DNA of 64,000 nt from an uncultured Lachnospiraceae bacterium (GTDB taxonomy: Bacteria; Bacillota; Clostridia; Lachnospirales; Lachnospiraceae). Both the position numbers and the translations under genes were made by a program. Under the pieces are notes generated by a model. That model saw only the letters and a list, made by a program, of their open reading frames with translations, did not search any database and was not told the DNA's origin. The DNA lies in assembly GCA_947629525.1 (NCBI GenBank), contig CANREB010000004.1, forward strand, positions 47,835 to 111,834, in the 5' to 3' direction. Positions 56,375 through 64,000 of this stretch are shown here, in pieces (position 1 is the stretch's first letter; every line of letters begins with the position of its first letter).

Positions 56375-56731
56375 ATGGAAAGATTAACTTATGAAAAAAT
56401 CAATAATTCAGACAATGTGATTAAAATTGACCTGCATAACGGATACTCTGTTATTGCTATAAGCGGTTGGAATATTCAGGATAAGAATTATTCTACGACT
56501 ATGTATTTAAAAGATAATTCTATTGATTCTTTGAAATTGATTGAAGAAGCCGAAAATCTGAGATTTAATGCAAAATATAAAACTATTAATTCGGCTATTT
56601 TAAAGTGGACAGGTATTCATATGGAAGATGGTACATTACAGAAATACATAGATCGTTACCATTATGAAATGACTTGTTTTGACCTTGGAAATGAAATAAT
56701 GGAAAAGGCAAGGTTGTCCAATGCTTCATAA
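56375..56731 (+). CDS. Hypothetical phage protein
   Basis: 118 residues from ATG after AAGGAGC. Sequence such as NGYSVIAISGWNIQDKNYST and NSAILKWTGIHMEDGTLQKY suggests an alpha/beta fold. Its last 11 bases overlap the deaminase start, so the two are coupled. No family recognised. Confidence 0.7.
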   Translation: MERLTYEKINNSDNVIKIDLHNGYSVIAISGWNIQDKNYSTTMYLKDNSIDSLKLIEEAENLRFNAKYKTINSAILKWTGIHMEDGTLQKYIDRYHYEMTCFDLGNEIMEKARLSNAS

Positions 56732-57149
56732 GGCAGACTATAAATATTTTGATAAGGCAAGACAGGTAGCTTGTATATCAGATTATAAAAAAGTACACAT
56801 TGGATGTGTCGCCGTATATAATAAAAAAATCATTGGAATAGGCTGCAACTGTAATAAAACACATCCTGTGCAGAAAATATACAATAAGTACCGGAATAAC
56901 TCTGAATATATGCTGCCTAAAATGCATGCTGAAATAAATTGCTTAAACCAACTGCGCTATTTAGATATAAATTTTTCAAAAGTCAAGCTGTATATATACA
57001 GGCTCAGGAACGATAAACAGTATGGATTATCTCGTCCCTGTCCTTCCTGTATGGCAGCAATCAAAGATTTGGGGATAAAAGATATATATTATACGGGCAA
57101 TGACGGATATGTATATGAGCGTGTTATGTATGAAGGGAGTGTTGCGTAA
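56721..57149 (+). CDS. Cytidine/deoxycytidylate deaminase-family protein
   Basis: 142 residues with the zinc deaminase motifs: HAEINCLNQL (His and catalytic Glu) and SRPCPSCMAAIKDLGI (two Cys ligands). VAVYNKKIIGIGCNCNK is the preceding strand region. A dCMP deaminase would feed dUMP to thymidylate synthesis and fits the dut and nrdDG genes, but a tRNA- or other nucleobase-acting deaminase is not excluded. Overlaps both neighbours. Confidence 0.88.
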   Translation: MLHKADYKYFDKARQVACISDYKKVHIGCVAVYNKKIIGIGCNCNKTHPVQKIYNKYRNNSEYMLPKMHAEINCLNQLRYLDINFSKVKLYIYRLRNDKQYGLSRPCPSCMAAIKDLGIKDIYYTGNDGYVYERVMYEGSVA

Positions 57150-57376
57150 TTTGTGAATTTTGTAAAATGTACTCATGTCCTCCGCGATGTCCGAATTATA
57201 AACCGCCTAAAGCGGCACACTATTGTTCTGTATGCGGCGAAGGGATATATGAAGGCGAAGAATATATAGAAAATGATAACGGAGACATGAGGCATTATGA
57301 ATGTTTTTATGGAATGAGAGATCTATTGGAGTGGCTTGGATATAAAGTAAAACATATGGAGAATAATTATGATTAA
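57149..57376 (+). CDS. Zinc-ribbon phage protein; probable AUU start
   Basis: 75 residues from ATT 57149, 9 bases after AAGGGAG and overlapping the deaminase stop (TAATT). This start adds CEFC, giving CEFCKMYSCPPRCPNY, then HYCSVCGEGIYEGEEY: several CxxC pairs that make a zinc ribbon. The next ATG, 57167, has no ribosome binding site and removes the first pair. Function unknown. Confidence 0.7.
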   Translation: MCEFCKMYSCPPRCPNYKPPKAAHYCSVCGEGIYEGEEYIENDNGDMRHYECFYGMRDLLEWLGYKVKHMENNYD

Positions 57377-57461
57377 GAGAGTAAGAAACTGGATAAATAA
57401 AATTGTACCAAGCGTACATAATTTGCCGCAAGTTATTTACATACGATGGATGGATTGTGAT
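57369..57461 (+). CDS. Very short ORF
   Basis: A 30-codon frame MIKRVRNWINKIVPSVHKFA... from ATG 57369, with GGAG 7 bases upstream, overlapping the previous gene end. Basic; may be a peptide or chance frame. Confidence 0.35.
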
Positions 57462-57498
57462 TGGTATGTAAGAAAGAATTAGCTAGGGGGTATGCAAA

Positions 57499-60126
57499 AT
57501 TAAAACAATTCAATATACGCTTGTTAAACTTCCAATAAAAGAATTGGTAAAATCTAACTATAATATGATTTTAAGTATAGAAGAAGAAATAGAAAAAGGT
57601 TATCTGATAACACAAGGAACATCTCCTCTTTTTGATCAAATTGAGCGTATTAGGAATCAATCAATGTCTCATATAAAGGATGTAATTCTTATCGTGGCAA
57701 AGAAAAATCCTAAGCAGGAAAACGATTTAAGATACATATTACATAACGGATTTACTTATAATGGGATTCACTATTCTCGGTTTGGAAAATCTGCTTCGCA
57801 AGGGAAAGAAGGTGTTACCGCATTTGTAAGCGACAGTATATTTGATGAACTGTATATGGTTACTCAAATGGATATCAAAATTGATGAATGCGTAATTTCA
57901 AAATATGAGGCACAAAGATGCTTGGTTTTTAGTTCTTGTACGTTAATACACGATTATATGCCTAATATCGTTATTATAGGCGAATATGAAAAGATTTTAA
58001 AAAATCAGTTAATAAAATATGTTGTTGAAAAAGATAAGGAGTTTATTGATAAAGAGACTGGAAATAAAAGGAAATATAAATCGCGTGAAATTAATGAAGG
58101 ATATAAAGATTTAAAACTATCTCCTTTTGACGGATGCGGATGTCATGAACACGAGTTTATGAAAAATGTAAGCTGTCAGTTGGGATTAGATTATAATGCA
58201 GTTGGGGTTCAGGTACGCTTACCCTTTGTTAAGGGCTATTCTGTATATGTTCCATTTAGGAAAATATTAAAAGAATGGGGTTATGAATACATTACTGATA
58301 TTTATGGCGAAAGACATAATATTGATACTATTGATTGTATTTGGAATATATCTATGTTTAAAGGACATAAGATTTTCAAGGCAGAATACGGAGACAAGGC
58401 ATGGGCAGAATACATGAATACTTTAAAAAAATATTGTTTTAAATTAGGTATTAGTAAATATAGCCATCATGTAAAAAATTTAAATAAATATACTCGTATG
58501 AATTTTCAATATCTGCAGTGTTTGGACTTGTGGAATCAAAAATATATTGATTGCTATGAAAATAAGGCTGATAGTTATGATATCCTTGATGAAAACAATG
58601 ATGGAAAGATTATTAATCTGGCAAAATATACTACTTCTTTATTTGAAAAGATTATAAAGGGTGAAAAGTTTTATACATATAAATTTATGGGTATTACTGA
58701 TACATACGATTACGAGGCAGAAAGTAAATATATTGAGGCTGCATTGGTTAATGATGTAATGTTAAAAGATCCTGCTGTTAAACAGTTTATTTATAGGAAG
58801 CTAAAGAAGTCTATTGACGAGGCTAAGGTTGGTAAAATTTATTGCTCTGGATTTTATCATACTGGCGTTGGCGACATGATTGGTTATCTGCAATTTGCTG
58901 TTGGCGAAGAGCCTGTTGGTTGTTTACGAGAACGAGAATTTTATAGTGGGAATTTTGATTGTGGTGATATTGTGTCCTTTCGTTCACCTTTGGTAGATCC
59001 TTCAGAAGTAAATAAAGTTAGTATTGTTAGGAATGACATAATTAATAAATGGTTTGGGTATTTCAAGGATCAGGATATTGTAATGTTTAATATGTATGAT
59101 ATATCTGCTCCACAACAAGGCGGAGCTGATTTTGACGGGGACATCTTCTTTTTATGCAATGAGCCGATAATTATAAATTCCAAAATTGAAAAAAATATTA
59201 TTATTGATATTGAGGATAAATCAACTGCAAATCCTAAACCCTATACAAAGGAAAATCTTATAGAATATGAAATTATGACTAGAGATAACCGAATCGGCGA
59301 AATCACAAACACGGCTACAAGCATTGAAAATAAATACGTCACAAATGAAGATATTAAAAAAGTTTATAGTGATTACTCTTCGTTACTCAGAATTTATCAG
59401 GGGAAAGAGATCGATTTTTTAAAAACAGGAACAAGATGGCAAATGAGTAATGGATTAAGAAAACATTTAAAACAACTGCCCTACTTTTTGTTATATAACT
59501 ATCCCGATAAAATGAAAACATATAAAAAACTGTGCGATAAAAACAAAAAAGCAGAAAATAAGGAAAGCAGAGTAAAATTAAATGCTTATCATTCTCCTTC
59601 TCCGATGAATGAGTTGTGTGATTATATTTGCACATGGGAAAAGAAAAATATTTTATGGGATAATAATGTAAATAATCTGATAGATACTAGATGCTTAATT
59701 ATCAATAATGATTTTGATTTATCAAACGTAAAAATAAGACGTATTTGCAGGAAATATATAAATAAATATGCTGATATTATACGTAATTATTATAACTCTA
59801 ATCAGAAAATATCAGATATTGAGACAGATGATAATGAAAATTCGTTTAGTCTTCTAACCCAGCATTATATGAGATTATTATTGGATGAATTGAATATTTC
59901 TGAAGAACTGATAGCTAACTATGTAATTAGTGTATCTTATAGTACGGTTGCAATTAGCAAATCTTTAGCTTGGAATGCTTTTGGCGATTATATAATTAAA
60001 AACTTAAAAAGTAATTCTAACCCAAAAAGAAGCATATCAATCATAGAGGTTCCTTATAAAACAAAAGTGTCTTATGAATATTTAGGTAAATATTATGAAT
60101 TTAAAGAGGTAGGTGAATGTAGATAA
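57499..60126 (+). CDS. Single-chain RNA polymerase of the YonO / eukaryotic RdRP (double-psi barrel) superfamily; probable AUU start
   Basis: 875 residues from ATT 57499, 8 bases after AGGGGG; conventional callers would use TTG 57544, which has no ribosome binding site. The catalytic barrel motif is GGADFDGDIFFLCNEPIII, with metal-binding aspartates at residues 544, 546 and 548 (59128-59142). It matches the DFDGD/DLDGD motif of bacterial beta-prime, phage YonO and RDR/QDE-1 proteins. Upstream, GKIYCSGFYHTGVGDMIGYL and IVSFRSPLVDPSEVNKVSIV match the first barrel and the RDR R-x-P-x3-P region. Downstream, DNRIGEITNTATSIENK matches the RDR G-x-I-x-N-x-H region. YonO of phage SPbeta is a DNA-dependent RNA polymerase for phage late genes; the same role is inferred here. 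Confidence 0.88.
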   Translation: MKTIQYTLVKLPIKELVKSNYNMILSIEEEIEKGYLITQGTSPLFDQIERIRNQSMSHIKDVILIVAKKNPKQENDLRYILHNGFTYNGIHYSRFGKSASQGKEGVTAFVSDSIFDELYMVTQMDIKIDECVISKYEAQRCLVFSSCTLIHDYMPNIVIIGEYEKILKNQLIKYVVEKDKEFIDKETGNKRKYKSREINEGYKDLKLSPFDGCGCHEHEFMKNVSCQLGLDYNAVGVQVRLPFVKGYSVYVPFRKILKEWGYEYITDIYGERHNIDTIDCIWNISMFKGHKIFKAEYGDKAWAEYMNTLKKYCFKLGISKYSHHVKNLNKYTRMNFQYLQCLDLWNQKYIDCYENKADSYDILDENNDGKIINLAKYTTSLFEKIIKGEKFYTYKFMGITDTYDYEAESKYIEAALVNDVMLKDPAVKQFIYRKLKKSIDEAKVGKIYCSGFYHTGVGDMIGYLQFAVGEEPVGCLREREFYSGNFDCGDIVSFRSPLVDPSEVNKVSIVRNDIINKWFGYFKDQDIVMFNMYDISAPQQGGADFDGDIFFLCNEPIIINSKIEKNIIIDIEDKSTANPKPYTKENLIEYEIMTRDNRIGEITNTATSIENKYVTNEDIKKVYSDYSSLLRIYQGKEIDFLKTGTRWQMSNGLRKHLKQLPYFLLYNYPDKMKTYKKLCDKNKKAENKESRVKLNAYHSPSPMNELCDYICTWEKKNILWDNNVNNLIDTRCLIINNDFDLSNVKIRRICRKYINKYADIIRNYYNSNQKISDIETDDNENSFSLLTQHYMRLLLDELNISEELIANYVISVSYSTVAISKSLAWNAFGDYIIKNLKSNSNPKRSISIIEVPYKTKVSYEYLGKYYEFKEVGECR

Positions 60127-60965
60127 ATACAGATGAATATTTGTATGAAATAGTCGATGAGTACAAACATAGCGAATCATCTGATAAAAAAAATAAAATT
60201 TTCAAGTCGCTTTGTTCCGCTATATGGACAAGCGACAATAAAAGAAGAACTTATATTAAGACGATTAAGTTTGTTATCAGAAAAGATTTACTAAATACAG
60301 AAATCGGGCAGATTTTTAATGTATGGTCAGAAGTTGAATATATGGGATATAAGGCTATGTCCAAAGAAACCGATTGGTGTAGTTTAATAAGACAGAAAAT
60401 TAATAACCTTTATACAAGGTATTTTGATAAAGATGTTATTTTAAACAAAGATTATTTATATTTGCTTAATACACCAAGGAGATTATATTATCAATGGTTA
60501 GACGGCGTGGAAATGGATCCTAATGAACTTACTCGTATTATTGATGATTCGATTGATAATTCTATAAGGTTAAAAACACAATATCAAAAGCAGAAAATGG
60601 AATTATCATGGAATAATTATAAGAAGATGATTGAAGAATTTCTGCAAAAGATTTTGAATAATTGTAAGTTAATTGAAGATTATGAAGATAAAACAAGGTT
60701 AAATAGTATATATGATTTTATGAATGAGGATAATTTTTATGTAAGTTATTTCTGTAAAAGTCTTGAAGGAGAAATGCTAAAATGGCAGAAAAAATATTAT
60801 GATATACGCGATCATAAAAAATATAAAAGATGTATAACTTGCGGAAAATTATTTGAGATGAAAACATTTAATCAAAAAAGATGTATAATTTGCCAAAAGA
60901 AATATAACAGAATAAATAAGACAGAAAAACAAAAAAAATATCGTGTGGAAAAGCTTAAAAGTTGA
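60123..60965 (+). CDS. Zinc-finger protein coupled to the RNA polymerase gene; probable AUA start
   Basis: 280 residues from ATA 60123 (NTDEYLYEIVDEYKHSESSD follows), overlapping the polymerase stop as ATAA, with AGGTG 7 bases upstream; TTG 60141 lacks a site. Mostly helical and basic; RTYIKTIKFVIRKDLL and LLNTPRRLYYQWLDGVEMDP are recognisable blocks. The C-terminus has a four-cysteine finger CITCGKLFEMKTFNQKRCIIC followed by a basic tail (KTEKQKKYRVEKLK). It could be an accessory factor of the polymerase, but this is positional inference only. Confidence 0.72.
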   Translation: MNTDEYLYEIVDEYKHSESSDKKNKIFKSLCSAIWTSDNKRRTYIKTIKFVIRKDLLNTEIGQIFNVWSEVEYMGYKAMSKETDWCSLIRQKINNLYTRYFDKDVILNKDYLYLLNTPRRLYYQWLDGVEMDPNELTRIIDDSIDNSIRLKTQYQKQKMELSWNNYKKMIEEFLQKILNNCKLIEDYEDKTRLNSIYDFMNEDNFYVSYFCKSLEGEMLKWQKKYYDIRDHKKYKRCITCGKLFEMKTFNQKRCIICQKKYNRINKTEKQKKYRVEKLKS

Positions 60966-61072
60966 GCTTTTATTGATTTTTCGCTATTTATAGGCATTTT
61001 TTACTTCGTATATATACAGTAATGAGAAACTATTACATTGCTATGAAAATTATTGATAAAAAGGAGATTGTG

Positions 61073-61693
61073 ATGATGAATCTTAAAGAATCGTATCGTT
61101 ACGCAAATTATTTGGAAGGACTTACAACTATAGCATACGCTTATCTTAAAAAAGATGACTTTGTAACTACTACTACTCAAAAACATATGAGATCAAAAAC
61201 AAATAGCGAGGCGCAGGATGAGAATATAACTGTACAGAAATCTTTTGATGTAGATTTTACTCCAAATAACGTTATTGATTTTATTGTGAAGTTGATAGCT
61301 GAGAAAGAAAGTCTTGCTAACGCTATCGCTCTTGCTAAATGTAATGCGGAAATAAATATTGATAATGCTGTTTCAATGAATAAAAGAAAACAAGCATTTA
61401 TACATACGTTGAAAAATCTTGCTAATATTAAGGCTAGTGAACGGCAAATACAGGGCTCTGATTATAAATTTAACACAGATGGTAATCAGACAAAATATTT
61501 CTACCCTATTATTGAAACGGTAGCTATTAATTATGACCGTGATGATGTTAAGGGATTAATAAAGAAGTATAGTAAAGAGTGTGACGAAGTTTCTGCAAAG
61601 TTGGATGCAATTGAAATTAACACGATTGTTGATTTTAATCCGACATTTGATATAAATGAAACATTTGAGGATGCTATAGTGGCTGCCAAATAG
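61073..61693 (+). CDS. Hypothetical phage protein
   Basis: 206 residues from ATG 61073 (MMNLKESYRYANYLEGLTTI) after AAGGAG; an ATG at 61022 lacks a site. Helical N-terminus, then IVKLIAEKESLANAIALAKC and a C-terminal Ile/Asp-rich part. No family recognised; it ends the polymerase block, followed by about 700 bases without a clear gene. Confidence 0.7.
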   Translation: MMNLKESYRYANYLEGLTTIAYAYLKKDDFVTTTTQKHMRSKTNSEAQDENITVQKSFDVDFTPNNVIDFIVKLIAEKESLANAIALAKCNAEINIDNAVSMNKRKQAFIHTLKNLANIKASERQIQGSDYKFNTDGNQTKYFYPIIETVAINYDRDDVKGLIKKYSKECDEVSAKLDAIEINTIVDFNPTFDINETFEDAIVAAK

Positions 61694-62246
61694 CAGTCAC
61701 TACCCTCTTCCTTAGTATATCAGGTGTTTAGAAAAGGGGTTGAAACTGATTTTGTGATGGTCAACCGTTTCAGATGCAGATGAAATGTGATGCTGCGAGG
61801 CTGATGTTAGCCATATAATATCATAATAAATGGTAAGTTTAATACCTTTACATATAATAGGATTCAAATTAAGCAAAAATGAAAATTTTCGCTTAAAACT
61901 TCAAATTAGTTTGAGGTTAAAATTAAAAGAACGTTATGTGTATCCAGATTTGCCATATTGTTATTTTGCGATTATGTCAATGTGTTCTTATGATAATTTG
62001 ATAAAACGTTCATCGTGTCGTTATTTAATTATTATTGAATTAAAACAGTAAAAATGGTAAAGAAGAAGATTTTAAATTCTTTAGAGAATATTTCTTGGTA
62101 AATTCTTAATTATAATAATTGAAATTAATCGTTCGTTAAAAGAAGAGTTAATTGTCAATTGTTTTGATAACAAATAAATTGGTTGAGATTACAGATGATG
62201 TTTCAATTCTTTTTCTAAATACCTGATATTATTTGTCACTTCTCAA
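61694..62246. other. Non-coding stretch after the polymerase block
   Basis: I see no convincing gene here. Small inverted repeats occur (GGTTGA / TCAACC at 61738-61766; GGCTGA-tgtTAGCC at 61799-61812). A 73-codon frame at 61830-62051 has no ribosome binding site and low coding character. Confidence 0.5.
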
Positions 62247-62285
62247 AATGTGGCAGTACTGCTTCTCTGGCGGTATTGTCACATT
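62247..62285 (+). terminator. Strong hairpin, possible terminator
   Basis: AATGTGGCAGTACTGC pairs with GCGGTATTGTCACATT (16 bp with G-U pairs) around TTCTCTG, followed by TCTTTTG. It separates the polymerase block from the tRNA-like sequence, or marks the 5' side of its precursor. Confidence 0.6.
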
Positions 62286-62310
62286 TCTTTTGTAATATAA
62301 ATAAGACTAT

Positions 62311-62384
62311 CGCAGGTTGTCGTAAAAGTAGCATACTAGGCTCATAACCTTGTGGAATACGGGCGGTTCGTATACCTGCAACTA
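62311..62384 (+). tRNA. tRNA-like sequence with CAU anticodon and initiator-type C1-A72 mismatch
   Basis: CGCAGGT (62311) and ACCTGCA (62374-62380) form a 6-bp acceptor with an unpaired C-A at position 1-72, as in bacterial initiator tRNA-fMet. Anticodon loop CTCATAA (62341-62347) is closed by AGG/CCT plus an outer C-G, with a T-T mismatch. A perfect 5-bp T stem ATACG/CGTAT closes an abnormal loop GGCGGTT without TTCRA. The D arm is poor. The end reads A-ACTA rather than ACCA. It may be a divergent phage tRNA or a decayed one. Confidence 0.42.
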
Positions 62385-62398
62385 CTCTTCCGTTTTGG

Positions 62399-62612
62399 AT
62401 GAGAATAAAAAATAATTGGAAAGAAGGCGTTTGGTATCGTTCTTATAACACAAAAAGAATGTTTTACACTTCAAAAATTAGGTCACAGATTCGGGTCGGA
62501 AGGTACTCTTCATAAAAGCAAGAGTAAACATCCTAAATACTATCTTACCGAGTCAAGACGTGCTATGGCTGATTTAGATAAGATTAGACATTCTCACACA
62601 ATAAACGAATAA
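62399..62612 (+). pseudogene. Small conserved-looking phage protein split between two frames
   Basis: Frame 1 starts at ATG 62399 (MRIKNNWKEGVWYRSYNTKR...) and stops at 62515. A +1 frame continues to TAA 62612 with KLGHRFGSEGTLHKSKSKHP, YYLTESRRAMADLDKIRHSH. Read together with a shift near 62465-62475 they give one plausible protein of about 70 residues. It may be a frameshifted gene, a recoding case, or a single +1-frame ORF starting at ATA/ATT about 62412. Confidence 0.45.
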
Positions 62613-62632
62613 TAAGTTAAGGAGAATTTTAT

Positions 62633-62833
62633 ATGGTACAAGTTAAGGATATAGAGCCAAAAGTAAGTAATGCTAAGAAAAATATCACTATTAAAGATGT
62701 TGTTGTTAAAGAACTGCGGTTTGTAGATGAAACCGGTGATGTAACTAATCAGGTTTTAGAGGCAATTCCGTCTGGGATTGATACGATTACTGTAAAGATT
62801 TCTATTAAACTTCCAGATATAACTGAGCAATAG
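62633..62833 (+). CDS. Small phage protein
   Basis: 66 residues from ATG after TTAAGGAGAA. Content is beta-rich (KKNITIKDVVVKELRFVDET, DTITVKISIKLPDITEQ). It lies 7 bases before the metallophosphoesterase. No family recognised. Confidence 0.75.
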   Translation: MVQVKDIEPKVSNAKKNITIKDVVVKELRFVDETGDVTNQVLEAIPSGIDTITVKISIKLPDITEQ

Positions 62834-62840
62834 AGAGTAG

Positions 62841-63821
62841 GTGGCTGACATTATTGATTTACATAGATTAGAGAATGAAGATCAAATAGCATGGCAAATT
62901 CGATGTTGCCTTGCCAAAAGACGTAAAGAAACAGACATGGATTGGATTGAGATTCGTGATATGCTTGGGTTAGATATTACACCGGATCAGCTTCGTAAGC
63001 AGGCAGTCGGTTATGAAGAATACGATAATTATATTCATGGTCTTAACTCTGTCGCTACTTCTATTCTATCAATTTCTGATTTACACTATCCGTTTGCAAA
63101 ACCATTAGAAACATTCACAGATTATATTGGTAAAATTGATATCCTTCAGTTGAATGGGGATATTTTGGATTGTATGCAGCTATCTCGTTTTAATAAAACA
63201 TACCGCACATCCCCTATTGAAGAAATTATTAATGGCAGACAATATATTATTAATTTAATTGAAATGATTAAACCAAAGAAGGTATTAGTAAATCACGGCA
63301 ATCATGAACTTCGTATGGGGCAGTTCCTTGCCAAAAATTTAGATAATGATCTGCAGGAGCTGATGCCTGAGACGGCATTTGATTATATTTTTTTAGATGG
63401 ATTTACTCATTATGACAGGAAAACAAAAGCAAAGGTAAAATATGCTCCATTATGCAATGTATTTGATGATATTGAAATTGAATATACTGGAACTTGGTAC
63501 TCACAGTACAAAGATGTTCTGTTTTGCCATCCTAAAACTTTTGCAAGCAGTCCATTGAAAACTGCTGAAAAAGCTTTGTATTGGTTCAGAAATGAAGGAT
63601 TTGATTTTAAGGCACTTGTTATGAGCCATACACATAGAGTTGGCTCATATAAGATTGGTAACAGTATGATTTATGAACAAGGCTGCTGTTGTGAGACTAA
63701 TAAAATGCGCTATAATGATGGACAACTCGTAAATTCGCAAAAAGAGGGATTTATGTATATTGGTCTTGATAAAAGCGGACATATAATTGAGGATAAAACA
63801 AAGATTATTACATTAAATTAA
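62841..63821 (+). CDS. Calcineurin-like metallophosphoesterase with N-terminal helical domain
   Basis: 326 residues from GTG 62841 (ATT 62850, 5 bases after AGGTGG, is an alternative). Residues 1-70 (DQIAWQIRCCLAKRRKETDM, IEIRDMLGLDITPDQLRKQA) look like a helix-turn-helix. The phosphoesterase motifs follow: ISDLHYPF, LNGDILDCMQ, LVNHGNHELRM, LFCHPKTF, MSHTHRVGSYKIG. Likely a nuclease, phosphatase or 2',3'-cyclic phosphodiesterase; substrate unknown. Confidence 0.88.
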   Translation: MADIIDLHRLENEDQIAWQIRCCLAKRRKETDMDWIEIRDMLGLDITPDQLRKQAVGYEEYDNYIHGLNSVATSILSISDLHYPFAKPLETFTDYIGKIDILQLNGDILDCMQLSRFNKTYRTSPIEEIINGRQYIINLIEMIKPKKVLVNHGNHELRMGQFLAKNLDNDLQELMPETAFDYIFLDGFTHYDRKTKAKVKYAPLCNVFDDIEIEYTGTWYSQYKDVLFCHPKTFASSPLKTAEKALYWFRNEGFDFKALVMSHTHRVGSYKIGNSMIYEQGCCCETNKMRYNDGQLVNSQKEGFMYIGLDKSGHIIEDKTKIITLN

Positions 63822-64000
63822 AAATAAACGAAACATATATGGGAGCTAGTAAAAATAATTTTATCAGCCCTATATACATCAACAGTGGTAAATTTCAATT
63901 CTGATTTTTACCATTGGAAATTCCTCCAATCCTGTATCTATAATCTCTCGGAATCTCTAAGCCCCCTTCTATAGGCTTCCAGATTCCATTTTTTATAAAA
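63822..64000. other. Non-coding window end
   Basis: Two hairpins (TATATGGGAGCT / AGCCCTATATA at 63836-63876; TGGTAAA / TTTACCA at 63886-63914) follow the phosphoesterase gene. No gene recognised. Confidence 0.4.

Noticed and set aside
57207..57431. Minus-strand 74-codon frame
   Set aside because: Antisense of the zinc-ribbon gene, whose cysteine pattern supports the plus strand.
61830..62051. 73-codon plus-strand frame
   Set aside because: No ribosome binding site, low-complexity composition, no recognisable domain; left as non-coding.

Overview
The window reads as the chromosome of an obligately anaerobic, motile Firmicute of the Lachnospiraceae type, carrying the left part of a large integrated prophage-like element. 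The host call rests on the gene families (ZTP-controlled purine genes with separate formyltransferase and cyclohydrolase, ferredoxin-type aldo/keto reductase, CheA/CheV chemotaxis genes, GH43 and GH13 glycosidases, KduD) and on Gram-positive Shine-Dalgarno sites. Genus is not determinable by eye.

Bases 1-45,900 are ordinary chromosome, mostly minus-strand operons: polA - coaE/ftsA-like fusion - MBL hydrolase - ACT protein - UPF0210 protein; tRNA-Leu(CAA); nudC; a GH43 xylosidase; the last two steps of IMP synthesis under a ZTP riboswitch; a cysteine/methionine operon (gamma-synthase/lyase, PatB, CysK) facing an Rrf2 regulator; TcdA; a GH13 glycosidase; an aldo/keto reductase; an HD protein; a heterodimeric ABC exporter; GreA; an ECF sigma/anti-sigma pair; lysA; a TrmB regulator facing kduD; hisH-hisF-ung; a large charged membrane protein; a Sir2-like protein; and a signalling block (cheA, free HPt, small membrane protein, response regulator, histidine kinase, lipoprotein, cheV).

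The tmRNA gene ssrA (45,920-46,263) marks the junction. From its 3' end the DNA becomes much more AT-rich and the content changes to phage genes up to the window edge; no integrase or right end is visible. The left end holds three silent, alternative 3' gene cassettes that share a 5' crossover sequence in both orientations. A minus-strand block follows: dUTPase with an extra N-terminal domain, nrdG, nrdD, small proteins and an XRE repressor. A control region carries several operator families, a second XRE protein, and an origin-like cluster of DnaA boxes next to a very AT-rich stretch. A plus-strand operon then starts with a structured leader and a winged-helix, Rep-like protein. It encodes small conserved phage proteins, a cytidine/dCMP deaminase and an 875-residue RNA polymerase of the YonO/eukaryotic-RdRP superfamily (ADFDGD motif). 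After that come a zinc-finger protein, unknown proteins and a metallophosphoesterase.

The most unusual signals are in the element. (1) A single-chain, double-psi-barrel RNA polymerase is followed directly by a zinc-finger gene. (2) At least four plus-strand genes, including the polymerase, appear to start at AUA or AUU, placed correctly after a Shine-Dalgarno and, in three of the four, overlapping the upstream stop codon. (3) A CAU-anticodon tRNA-like sequence lies in the same transcription unit and has the C1-A72 mismatch of bacterial initiator tRNAs. (4) There is a shufflon-like cassette array. A link between (2) and (3) is a hypothesis only.
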